Assembly (NCBI GenBank): GCA_029240775.1
Contig: JARDZQ010000089.1
Span: 1-6,853, forward strand
DNA: 6,853 bases
Direction of reading: 5' to 3'
Origin: Rubrobacteraceae bacterium
Lineage (GTDB): Bacteria > Actinomycetota > Rubrobacteria > Rubrobacterales > Rubrobacteraceae
How positions within the stretch are numbered: position 1 is the stretch's first letter; the number at the start of each line of letters is the position of its first letter. This document shows, one piece after another, positions 1-5,664 of the stretch. The translations under genes and the position numbers were made by a program. Under the pieces are notes generated by a model. That model worked only from the letters and a program-made list of their open reading frames with translations. It searched no databases and was not told where the DNA came from.

Positions 1-355
1 TCCGTGTGGTGATCGCTTTCATGACGTGTCTCCGCTAATGCCGTAGTTCGGGACTCGTTAAAGCCTCTACCTTATGCCGCAGATCGAGCCACTTCCCCAG
101 GTACGATGCAAGGTGTCGTCGCCGTTCGTGCCGGTGCCAGCAACAGCCCCGTCGCCAACGCTCTTTGAAATCTGGGTCCGTGCCATTCCTCTTGCTCCTT
201 CTCTTGGGGCAGGAGAGGAGCACCCTGCTCACTTATGTGACGTGGGCAGCTTAACCCAGATCAGAGTGCGGTTCATCCCCCAATTGAGTGATTCTTAGCC
301 CGATCCTCGTCATCGGTCCCCGACCATTTCTGTATCTGCGGTCTTCGTCCGGCCG
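1..355. other. Left flank with no recognised gene
   Basis: I read both strands and recognise no protein family here. Open frames of about 65-75 codons exist on each strand (35-232 minus, 74-298 plus), but they overlap each other, have low-complexity Pro/Arg-rich composition and lack a convincing ribosome binding site. The N-terminal half of the recombinase that begins near 378 would be expected here, but I could not find a clear SAM-like core-binding domain in any plus frame. This part is either replaced or too decayed to read by eye. Confidence 0.5.
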
Positions 356-377
356 CTGATCCTAGCCCGAAGGCGGG

Positions 378-836
378 CGACCGGCCGAAGGTCCGGCAAG
401 AAGAAATATCGCACCCTCGATGCAAATCAGGCCAAATCAGGCGCGCACGTTTCTCCAAGCAGCTAGGGCCGGCAGATTTGAGGCCCTTTACCTTCCCTCC
501 TCTCACGGTGGGGCTCAGGATGGGCGAGGCTCTGGGCTTGCGGTGGTCGGATGTGGACCTTGACCCCAGGACGCTGCGCGTCAACAGTCAACTTCAACGC
601 ATAAGGGAAAGCGGCGGGCTAGTCTTCAGCGTACCCAAAACGCTTCTCGGCGGACCATAGACCTGCCCCAGAGGGCCCTAGAAGCCCTCAAGTGCCACCG
701 TAAGCGTCGGAAGAACAAGCAGCTCGGCGCGGGCTCCACATGGCAGGATAACGGCCTAGTCTGCTTACGTACTGCTGACAAAGCCCCCGGCACGAACATC
801 GAGGGCTTTTCGTTTCTACGGCTTTTGCAGGTAAAA
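378..836 (+). pseudogene. Tyrosine recombinase (phage-type integrase) remnant, frameshifted and truncated
   Basis: This is a decayed piece of a tyrosine site-specific recombinase, the enzyme class that integrates phages and islands at tRNA genes. Matching segments lie in changing frames. PKVRQEEI is at 385-408 (less certain). RPNQARTFLQAARAGRFEAL follows at about 429-488. After a frame change between about 494 and 505 comes GLRMGEALGLRWSDVDL, the box I region with its catalytic Arg codon at 517-519. The frame continues through a QLQR motif to PKT at 634-642, the beta-hairpin Lys region. A net one-base shift near 640-648 then restores SRRTIDLPQRALEAL. The open frame at 478-660 is only the middle piece. 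Box II (HxxR), the later His/Trp and the nucleophilic Tyr are all missing, because the reading runs into the tRNA-like repeat at 837. The protein cannot be active. The exact left edge is uncertain. Confidence 0.85.
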
Positions 837-841
837 AAGAG

Positions 842-888
842 AGCCGACGAGCGGACTCGAACCGCTGACCTGCTCATTACGAGTGATC
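842..888 (-). pseudogene. 3' fragment of tRNA-Thr(CGT)
   Basis: Read on the minus strand, this gives a tRNA from the anticodon stem to the 3' end. The elements are: 5' anticodon-stem strand GATCA (888-884), loop CTCGTAA with anticodon CGT (883-877), 3' stem TGAGC (876-872), 5-nt variable loop AGGTC (871-867), T stem AGCGG/CCGCT around loop TTCGAGT (866-850), acceptor strand CGTCGGC (849-843) and discriminator T (842). No D arm and no GCCGACG 5' acceptor strand precede it, so it is only a fragment. The 5' anticodon-stem strand has one mismatch (GATCA where GCTCA would pair), as expected if that side came from the element. No encoded CCA follows. Confidence 0.75.
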
Positions 889-897
889 ACTCAGGCG

Positions 898-922
898 TTG
901 CAGGGGTGTGCAGAGGATTGCA
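898..922 (+). repeat. TTGCA-type triplet, 10-bp phased (arm-site candidate)
   Basis: Three five-base motifs begin at 898 (TTGCA), 908 (GTGCA) and 918 (TTGCA), exactly one helical turn apart. The same motifs sit at 5728, 5738 and 5748 in the second repeat copy. Bases just after the second motif differ between the copies while the third motif is kept. Such same-face short repeats beside an att core resemble arm-type sites bound by the N-terminal domain of tyrosine integrases. The function is inferred. Confidence 0.5.
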
Positions 923-958
923 AATGCCGCATATTTAGAGGGGTTTCCTTTCCTTGCC

Positions 959-983
959 TTGCTGCGTGTTGCACCGTATTGCG
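959..983 (+). repeat. Second TTGC-type triplet, 10-bp phased
   Basis: TTGCT (959), TTGCA (969) and TTGCG (979) repeat the 10-bp phasing of the 898-922 group. In copy 2 the matching positions read TTGCA (5789), GTGCA (5799) and TTGCG (5809). The surrounding bases differ considerably between the copies, for example 963-967 versus 5793-5797, yet the TTGC/GTGC cores stay in place. A second arm-site cluster for the same integrase is the natural reading. Confidence 0.45.
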
Positions 984-990
984 TTCCCGG

Positions 991-1009
991 TGGTATCAGA
1001 GTGGTATCA
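991..1009 (+). repeat. Tandem TGGTATCA pair (11-bp spacing)
   Basis: The octamer TGGTATCA occurs at 991-998 and again at 1002-1009. The pair is kept without a mismatch at 5821-5839 in copy 2. It marks the end of repeat homology. A further GGTATCAA lies at 5590-5597, left of the second core. This could be another integrase or excisionase binding motif. Confidence 0.45.
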
Positions 1010-1088
1010 AAAGGCCTCAGGGCTATCGGGCGTTTCTGGCATAATAGGACCGGCGCTATGCAGGATCGCGGATACGAACTTCCGAGAA

Positions 1089-1107
1089 GACCCCTTGCTA
1101 CGGGGTC
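1089..1107 (-). terminator. Possible weak terminator hairpin downstream of the minus-strand genes
   Basis: GACCCC (1089-1094) and GGGGTC (1102-1107) form a perfect 6-bp stem with a 7-nt loop, about 120 nt beyond the first stop of the small minus-strand ORF. No T tract follows on the minus strand, so intrinsic termination is only a possibility. Confidence 0.22.
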
Positions 1108-1225
1108 GAGTGAATGGATAGCCCGAAAGGTCTTCATTTCTATCGGTAATGTCTCGCCTCCTAGTCGTTGCCTATCACCAGATCGGATCCACGGCGCAAG
1201 CCTCTTCGGCTTGTGTCCAGAAGTC

Positions 1226-1375
1226 CTACGCGTCTATGGCTGCCTCCTCCTCCTCTTGCGCGCGGGTGTCCCCCACCTCCCGGCTAGCGAGCAAGCGCAA
1301 CAATGCCTGCTCTACCTCTCCCGTGAGCGCGAAGGGAACGTTGTCCCTCGCTGTGCCGATAAGGTAGATCACCAT
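1226..1375 (-). CDS. Hypothetical small protein (49 aa), downstream of the SnoaL-like gene
   Basis: This ORF is too short for most gene callers but is well supported by its start. GGAGG at 1388-1384 lies 8 nt before the ATG at 1375; an in-frame ATG at 1381 is too close to that site. The protein starts MVIYLIGTARDN, has a Leu-rich middle (VEQALLRLLAS) and ends with an acidic EEEEAAIDA. I do not recognise a family. There is no signal peptide or clear membrane segment. It starts 47 nt after the stop of the SnoaL-like gene on the same strand, so cotranscription is likely. A 5-bp hairpin (1394-1408, TAGCT/AGCTA) sits just upstream of the ribosome binding site. Reading continues in frame beyond the TAG for 16 codons (DFWTQAEEACAVDPIW) to a TGA at 1177-1175. 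The TAG may therefore be a recent nonsense mutation in a protein of about 66 residues. Confidence 0.55.
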   Translation of the reverse strand: MVIYLIGTARDNVPFALTGEVEQALLRLLASREVGDTRAQEEEEAAIDA

Positions 1376-1422
1376 GGTCATTTCCTCCGTGGTTAGCTTC
1401 GTGAGCTACTAAGGGGCGGCCT

Positions 1423-1842
1423 CTACTCCGACGAGGGGATGGCACCGATCTCTTGGAGCAAGCCGAGCGCGTCCCAGTTGGTCCAGCTCTCCGCGATCTT
1501 GCCTCCCAAGATCTGGTCGGTCTGGTGACCGGTATGCTTCACCAGCTTGCCGGTGGGAGCCGCGCCCATGATCTCGCCCCGGTGGGTGCCGCTAACCGTG
1601 TAGCGGCTCACCACCTTGTCCCCTTCGGCCACCTGATCCTCTATGGTGACCTGAGCATCGGGGAAAGCGCTATGGATCCACTCTATCGATGCCTTCATGT
1701 CCTCGGCATGCACTTCTCCGGTCTTGCTGGAGGGATCGTGAAAGACGAAATCGGGGGCCAAAAGTTCATCTACTATGTCCGTATCCCCCCGAACGTACCC
1801 TTCGATGAAACGGCGTGAGAGGGCCTTGTTCTCCTCCGACAT
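1423..1842 (-). CDS. SnoaL-like ester cyclase family protein (NTF2-like fold)
   Basis: The 139-residue product fits the usual length of small SnoaL-like/ester cyclase proteins, single-domain alpha+beta-barrel proteins. Visible family features are the N-terminal helix (ENKALSRRFIEGYVRGD, 4-20), LLAPDFVFHDP (27-37), the AFPD turn (59-62), the VAEGDKVVSRYTVSGTHRGE strand pair (71-90), PTGK (96-99) and the C-terminal GGKIAESWTNWDALGLLQEIG (113-133) with the acidic and Trp residues typical of the pocket. Named members catalyse aldol ring closure in anthracycline synthesis, but most relatives have no known substrate, and no polyketide genes are seen here, so the reaction is open. GGAGGA at 1857-1852 gives a 9-nt spacing to the ATG. 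It lies 94 nt after the GNAT gene and 47 nt before the small ORF, all on the minus strand. Cytoplasmic; no signal peptide. Confidence 0.88.
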   Translation of the reverse strand: MSEENKALSRRFIEGYVRGDTDIVDELLAPDFVFHDPSSKTGEVHAEDMKASIEWIHSAFPDAQVTIEDQVAEGDKVVSRYTVSGTHRGEIMGAAPTGKLVKHTGHQTDQILGGKIAESWTNWDALGLLQEIGAIPSSE

Positions 1843-1877
1843 ATGGCTCTTCCTCCTTCCCTTAAGCCCTACTTTTC

Positions 1878-1917
1878 GCCGTTAGGTGGTCAACAACGGC
1901 TGCTCGAAAGGCCGAGC
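1878..1917 (-). other. Two tandem hairpins between the GNAT and SnoaL-like genes
   Basis: On the minus strand, GCTCG/CGAGC (1917-1902, 6-nt loop) is followed at once by GCCGTT/AACGGC (1900-1878, 11-nt loop). Both stems are perfect. They fill about half of the 94-nt gap between the two genes. They could attenuate transcription, protect or process the mRNA, or end the GNAT transcript. No long T tract follows, so I do not call a simple terminator. Confidence 0.35.
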
Positions 1918-1936
1918 TGGATATCTAGGGTTCGCG

Positions 1937-2809
1937 TCAGTATAGGACCGAAGGCATGAATGCCCCCTGCGGCTCGTTGTACAATCCCAGGCTCATCAGG
2001 ATCATTTGCTGAACGATGCGCAAACCTTGCTCCATACACCAGCGCAACGTCTCGCTGTTACGTGTTGGCAGCAGCAAACCGGGTCCCGGGAACCCCGGTG
2101 CCGCGCCAATGAGGGCCTTTAGATCTTCGTTACTCTCCCCCACCGTGTGACCAAAGAAGCCGATCATCGTTGTATAGCCGGTGATGCGCCCGCCGTGCTC
2201 GACCACCATCGCGGTCCCCTGCCTGACCGCTTCGAGGACTTCCGGTCCTCGGTCGTGACCATGAACTTTGAGACACAACTTGTTGCAAGCATCAAGATCC
2301 TCTTCGGTAGCCGAATGGACGGCGTATCCGGGTAATTCCTGCTCGATGGCTGACCCTTGGAGGTTAGATAGAGGCTCACGCGTGTCGAACCCGAGTTTGG
2401 TGTAGAGTGCCAGCGAGCGGTTATGATACGCTGTCTGCACCAATCGAACCCCTACGATGCGTCGTTCCCGCGCTCGCTGTAATACATCTTCCATCATCTT
2501 TGTGCCGACCGCGACGTTCTGCGCAGCCGGGGCAACGGTAACTGGGCCGACACCAGCAATGATCCCGTTCTCCCAGAGGAAGTTGCTACCGACCACTCGT
2601 CCGTCAACTTCGGCCACGACCGAATAGACGTCGTCACGTGACAGCAGTGACGACATTAATCCGCTCGCCATCTCTGGTGAATGGTCAGGGGGAAAGTTGT
2701 GCTCCTCAGCGATGACCTTGAACGCCTCATAGCAGATGGAGCCGCAGGTTTCGGCGTCTTCCGGTTCCCCGACTCGTAACCTCAAGCCTGTCGCGTGTAT
2801 TTGGCTCAC
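1937..2809 (-). CDS. GNAT family N-acetyltransferase, two GNAT-like domains
   Basis: This is a predicted acetyl-CoA-dependent acyltransferase with unknown substrate. From the chosen start it has 290 residues, about twice a single GNAT domain. The N-terminal domain (about 8-150) carries motif A, VTVAPAAQNVAVGTKMM (90-106), where the usual Q/R-x-x-G-x-G is altered to QNVAVGT, and a motif B-like YHNRSLALYTKLGF (128-141). The C-terminal half (about 160-290) is GNAT-like (EEDLDAC, MVVEHGGRITGYTT) and ends with a conserved-looking LLLPTRNSETLRWC...MSLGLYNEP tail. An ATG at 2842 would add 11 residues but has only a weak upstream site. The GTG at 2809 has AAGGAGG (2821-2815) 5 nt before it, so I prefer that start. 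It is first in a probable minus-strand operon and divergent from the large regulator. Base composition looks less GC-rich than the regulator gene. Which domain, if either, is catalytic cannot be told. Confidence 0.88.
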   Translation of the reverse strand: MSQIHATGLRLRVGEPEDAETCGSICYEAFKVIAEEHNFPPDHSPEMASGLMSSLLSRDDVYSVVAEVDGRVVGSNFLWENGIIAGVGPVTVAPAAQNVAVGTKMMEDVLQRARERRIVGVRLVQTAYHNRSLALYTKLGFDTREPLSNLQGSAIEQELPGYAVHSATEEDLDACNKLCLKVHGHDRGPEVLEAVRQGTAMVVEHGGRITGYTTMIGFFGHTVGESNEDLKALIGAAPGFPGPGLLLPTRNSETLRWCMEQGLRIVQQMILMSLGLYNEPQGAFMPSVLY

Positions 2810-2958
2810 CGATGCCTCCTTAGCGCTACTCGATACAATCATCTTCCGGTCTGCTCATCTCTTATTGAAGTCCTTAGTCCACCTCCTTCGTTCTCCCGGC
2901 TAAAGTCGGCCTTTCGTTCTGTTGCCAGTGCCAGTCTGCGCTTCGGCACGGCCCTACA

Positions 2959-2989
2959 CCATCCACACCACTCCCACACTACTCCCACA
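2959..2989. promoter_or_regulatory. Phased direct repeats in the divergent intergenic region (operator candidate)
   Basis: ACTCCCACA occurs at 2970-2978 and 2981-2989, an 11-bp period. A weaker third unit, CCATCCACA (6 of 9 matches), sits one period earlier at 2959-2967. The site lies between the divergent GNAT and XRE/NB-ARC genes, about 110 bp before the latter's ATG. Direct repeats at one helical turn are typical of multimeric activator or repressor binding. Which protein binds is unknown; the XRE protein next door is the obvious candidate. Confidence 0.35.
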
Positions 2990-2994
2990 GTCGA

Positions 2995-3018
2995 AGTGCG
3001 GTAGCACTGCAGAAGTGC
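2995..3018. promoter_or_regulatory. AGTGC/GCACT/AGTGC inverted and direct repeats
   Basis: AGTGC (2995-2999), GCACT (3004-3008) and AGTGC (3014-3018) alternate in orientation. The outer copies are also part of an octamer repeat, GAAGTGCG, at 2993-3000 and 3012-3019. The group lies 80-105 bp upstream of the XRE/NB-ARC start. XRE-type domains often bind short dyads, so this is a second operator candidate, independent of the 11-bp repeats. No convincing -10/-35 pair was found beside it. Confidence 0.3.
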
Positions 3019-3100
3019 GCTGACCACCTACGCCGTCTGCTACCATGACTCGTAAGTGGGGAATGGGTAGGAAGTTCACGGTGAAGGGCGTACGCACGAC

Positions 3101-5452
3101 ATGACCCAAGAGCCGGATGACCCGTTCGGCGTGCGGCTCAGGCGACTGCGACAGGCGGCCGGCCTCACGCAGGAGGAGTTGGCCTCGAGGGCTGGGCTGA
3201 CCGCCAAGGGCATCAGCGCCCTCGAGCGCGGCGAGCGGAGGCGTCCTTACCCGCACACCGTACGCTCACTCGCGAATGCTTTGGGCCTGCCCGAGGAGGA
3301 GCGCGCCACTCTCATCGCGGCTGTACCGAAGCGGGGCGACGTCGCCCATACCGCCCCAGCGGCTGTGGTTGGATCCACCCTACCGGCGCCGCCCACCCCG
3401 CTTGTGGGCCGGGCGCGAGCCTTGGAGGAGGTAGCGGATCTGCTCCTTCGACCGGAGGGTCGGCTGCTCACGCTTACAGGGACCGGCGGCGTCGGCAAGA
3501 CCCGTCTCGCCATACAAGCGGCGCGAGACGCCGCGGGACTCTTCCCTGACGGCGTGGTGTTCGTCGCCCTCGCGCCGCTGAACGACGCCGAGCTTGTAGT
3601 CCCCACCGTCATGCGATCGCTCGGTTTGAGGGAGACCGAGGGCCAAGCGCAGCGCCAAGCCCTGCGTGTCCACCTGCGGGGAAAGCGGCTGCTATTGGTA
3701 CTCGACAACTTCGAGCACCTGGTGGAGGCGGCATCCGAGGTCGCGGAGCTGGTTGAGTCGTGCCCGGACCTAACGGTGCTTGTCACGAGCCGCACGCCGC
3801 TGCACGTTCGGGGCGAGCAGGAGTACCCGGTGCCGCCACTGGCATTACCCACGTCCATCCGCTTCCCGGTTGCGGAAGAGATCATCAACTCGCCCTCCGG
3901 TCGCCTCTTCGTAGAACGCGCCCGGGCTGCGTCCCCCTCCTTCGGGGTCAATGAGGGGAACGCAGCGGCGGTAGCATCCATCTGCTGGCGGCTCGGCGGG
4001 TTGCCGCTCGCGCTGGAGCTGGCGGCGGCAAAGGTTAGGTTCTTGGATCCAGCAGCGCTGCTCTCGCGGCTGAACCAGGTCCTGTCGATGGGCTGGAGGC
4101 GGGACCTCCCCGGGAGGCAAAGGACTATGCGGGCGACGCTGGACTGGAGCTACGGCCTGCTAGGCGAGCACGAGAAAGTGCTGTTCCGACGCCTCTCGGT
4201 GTTCGCCGGCGGCTTTGCGCTGGAAGCCGCTGAGGCAGTGGGTACTGCGAGGGGCACCGCTGGCGAGGACGTGTTGGAGCCGTTGGGACGGTTGGTAGAG
4301 CAGTCGCTGGTGACGACAGAAGTCTTGGGCGAGGATGATACGCGCTACGGTATGCTCGAGCCGGTAAGACAGTACGCATTCGAGCGACTAGAGGAGAGCG
4401 GCGAAGCCAGGACGGTCAGCCGTGGCCATGCCGAGTTCTACCTGGCGTTGGCCGAGCAGGCTCATCCGGAGCTGCGGGGGCCACGGCAGGCAGAATGGTT
4501 GGGGCGTCTGGAGCGGGAGAACGGCAACCTCCAGGCCGCCATGGGATGGGCGCTGGCAAACGGCGAGGTCGAGTCCGCCGCGCGCCTGGGATGGGCTCTG
4601 TGGGTGTTCTGGTTACTGCGCGGCTACCAGCAGGAGGGCAGCCGGTGGATGCAGGCGCTGCTGGAGCAGGATCCCCCGGCCGCCCTCCGGATGGCTGCCT
4701 CAACGGTCGCGGGCACCATGACATACTGGCAGGGCGACTACAAGGCGAGCTACGGGCATCTGCAAGAAAGCTTGGAGTTGGCCAGGAGGGTAGGTGACGC
4801 GGATTGCATCGCCCATGCGCTGTATGGCCTCGGCCTTTTAGCCCTTAAGGATCAAGACCTACAGACGGCGAGCTCGTGGATGGAGGAAGCCCTGAGCCTC
4901 TACCTCAAGATCCACAACCTTCAGGACGCGTCTACCGTGCGTAGTAGTCTGGGCACCATACTGCTCATCCAGGGTGACCACGACCGAGCCGCCGCGATGA
5001 TGGAGGAAGGACTCGCGCTCGCGCGTGAGCTGAGCGACGGGCTCAGCATCAACCACGCGCTCTACAACCTGGGCCTGGTTGCCCAGGCACGCGGCGACCA
5101 CGAGCTGGCGGTTCGCATGTTCGAGGAGGGTGTGGAGCTCTCCGAGGAGATGGGAGATAGGTCGTACCTGGGCTACTTCCTGGAGGGGCTGGCCGTGGTA
5201 GCTGGCATGCGGGGGGAAGCGGAGCGCTCGGCACGCCTGTTCGGCACGGTCGAAAGGCTGCTACGAACAGTCGGAGCCCCGGTCTACGATTCCTACAATC
5301 CAAATCGCTTTCTCTACGAGCGTACCAAAGCCGCCGTACGCTCCAGGCTGGGCGAGTCGGCCTTCGAGGAGGCGCGGGCCGAAGGGCAAGTGATGAGCTT
5401 TGAGAAGGCGGTGGCGTATGCCCTTAAAGCGGAAGAAGCCTCGCCTGCATAA
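3101..5452 (+). CDS. XRE-HTH / NB-ARC ATPase / TPR regulator (STAND family)
   Basis: This 783-residue cytoplasmic protein has three parts. Residues 8-65 form an XRE-type helix-turn-helix (RLRRLRQAAGLTQEELA, then GISALERGERRRPYPHT). Residues 100-430 form a STAND-type NB-ARC ATPase: LVGR at 101-104, Walker A GTGGVGKT at 127-134, Walker B LLLVLDN at 197-203, a TSR sensor-like motif at 229-231, GLPLALELAAAK at 300-311, and the winged-helix region with MLEPVRQYAFERL at 418-430. Residues about 440-780 are helical TPR-like repeats, clearest at 535-565, 572-606, 613-645 and 653-685. Such proteins are thought to switch by nucleotide binding and oligomerisation after the TPR part senses a ligand or partner. 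Here the output would be DNA binding through the N-terminal HTH; no C-terminal LuxR domain is present. Key ATPase motifs are intact. The ribosome binding site is weak (GAAGGG, 12 nt before ATG). It diverges from the GNAT operon. Confidence 0.92.
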   Translation: MTQEPDDPFGVRLRRLRQAAGLTQEELASRAGLTAKGISALERGERRRPYPHTVRSLANALGLPEEERATLIAAVPKRGDVAHTAPAAVVGSTLPAPPTPLVGRARALEEVADLLLRPEGRLLTLTGTGGVGKTRLAIQAARDAAGLFPDGVVFVALAPLNDAELVVPTVMRSLGLRETEGQAQRQALRVHLRGKRLLLVLDNFEHLVEAASEVAELVESCPDLTVLVTSRTPLHVRGEQEYPVPPLALPTSIRFPVAEEIINSPSGRLFVERARAASPSFGVNEGNAAAVASICWRLGGLPLALELAAAKVRFLDPAALLSRLNQVLSMGWRRDLPGRQRTMRATLDWSYGLLGEHEKVLFRRLSVFAGGFALEAAEAVGTARGTAGEDVLEPLGRLVEQSLVTTEVLGEDDTRYGMLEPVRQYAFERLEESGEARTVSRGHAEFYLALAEQAHPELRGPRQAEWLGRLERENGNLQAAMGWALANGEVESAARLGWALWVFWLLRGYQQEGSRWMQALLEQDPPAALRMAASTVAGTMTYWQGDYKASYGHLQESLELARRVGDADCIAHALYGLGLLALKDQDLQTASSWMEEALSLYLKIHNLQDASTVRSSLGTILLIQGDHDRAAAMMEEGLALARELSDGLSINHALYNLGLVAQARGDHELAVRMFEEGVELSEEMGDRSYLGYFLEGLAVVAGMRGEAERSARLFGTVERLLRTVGAPVYDSYNPNRFLYERTKAAVRSRLGESAFEEARAEGQVMSFEKAVAYALKAEEASPA

Positions 5453-5462
5453 GCAGCGAGCG

Positions 5463-5480
5463 GGCCCTCAGCGCAGGGTC
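5463..5480 (+). terminator. Possible terminator hairpin after the NB-ARC gene
   Basis: GGCCCT (5463-5468) and AGGGTC (5475-5480) can pair, with one G-T wobble, around a 6-nt loop starting 11 nt after the stop codon. No T tract follows, so the call rests on position and a short stem only. Confidence 0.25.
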
Positions 5481-5589
5481 AGATAGAGAAAGGCAAGACT
5501 TTGGAGCCGCACCAGGCGTCGACACGCTGATCTTCGGCTGATCATGGCCCTCTCTGGTTGCGCTCTATCCACATAATGGCTTCGTGAGG

Positions 5590-5597
5590 GGTATCAA
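5590..5597 (+). repeat. Solitary GGTATCAA motif left of repeat copy 2
   Basis: This octamer matches the end of the tandem motif at 1003-1010 and 5833-5840 and lies 68 bp left of the tRNA-like core at 5665. It may be the opposite-arm binding site of the same integrase. An 8-base match could also be chance. Confidence 0.25.
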
Positions 5598-5664
5598 AGG
5601 GGGTTCCTAGTGTGGAACTGGGAGCCTCTCTTATTCCGAGTATTTGGCTTAGATAAGCCGATTC

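Larger units (their letters stand above)
837..1010. repeat. Long direct repeat, copy 1 (att-like junction)
   Basis: This 174-bp segment recurs in the same orientation at 5665-5840. By manual alignment 837-866 is identical to 5665-5694, a 4- versus 6-base difference follows, and 871-912 is identical to 5701-5742. The remaining part has about 25 substitutions and ends in a perfectly shared 20-bp stretch. Overall identity is about 84%. The left part is the 3' portion of a tRNA gene; the right part carries short phased motifs. The arrangement of tRNA 3' end plus an arm with repeated motifs fits an integrase attachment junction. It directly follows the recombinase remnant. Confidence 0.85.

Noticed and set aside
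842..888. A complete tRNA gene
   Set aside because: The 5' acceptor strand and D arm are missing from the neighbouring minus-strand sequence; only the 3' part is present.
837..1010. Insertion sequence or CRISPR
   Set aside because: There is no transposase, no terminal inverted repeats and no regular repeat-spacer pattern; the two copies are single direct repeats containing a tRNA piece.
877..1137. Minus-strand frame of 86 codons ending in CTPLQRLSDHS, with a similar frame at 5707-5895
   Set aside because: The similarity comes from the DNA repeat. Many of the base differences change residues, the frame ends in the tRNA anticodon loop, and no well-spaced ribosome binding site precedes the ATG (AGGAGG at 1162-1157 is about 19 nt away).
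908..1396. Plus-strand frame of 162 codons
   Set aside because: It starts inside the att-like repeat, is Cys/Arg/Leu-rich without any family resemblance, and is antisense to the better supported small ORF at 1226-1375.
1453..1818. Plus-strand frame of 121 codons
   Set aside because: It is a shadow of the SnoaL-like gene on the opposite strand, which has family motifs and a strong ribosome binding site.
3247..3981. Minus-strand frame of 244 codons
   Set aside because: It is Ser/Arg/Ala-rich antisense of the NB-ARC gene, a typical long shadow frame in GC-rich coding DNA.
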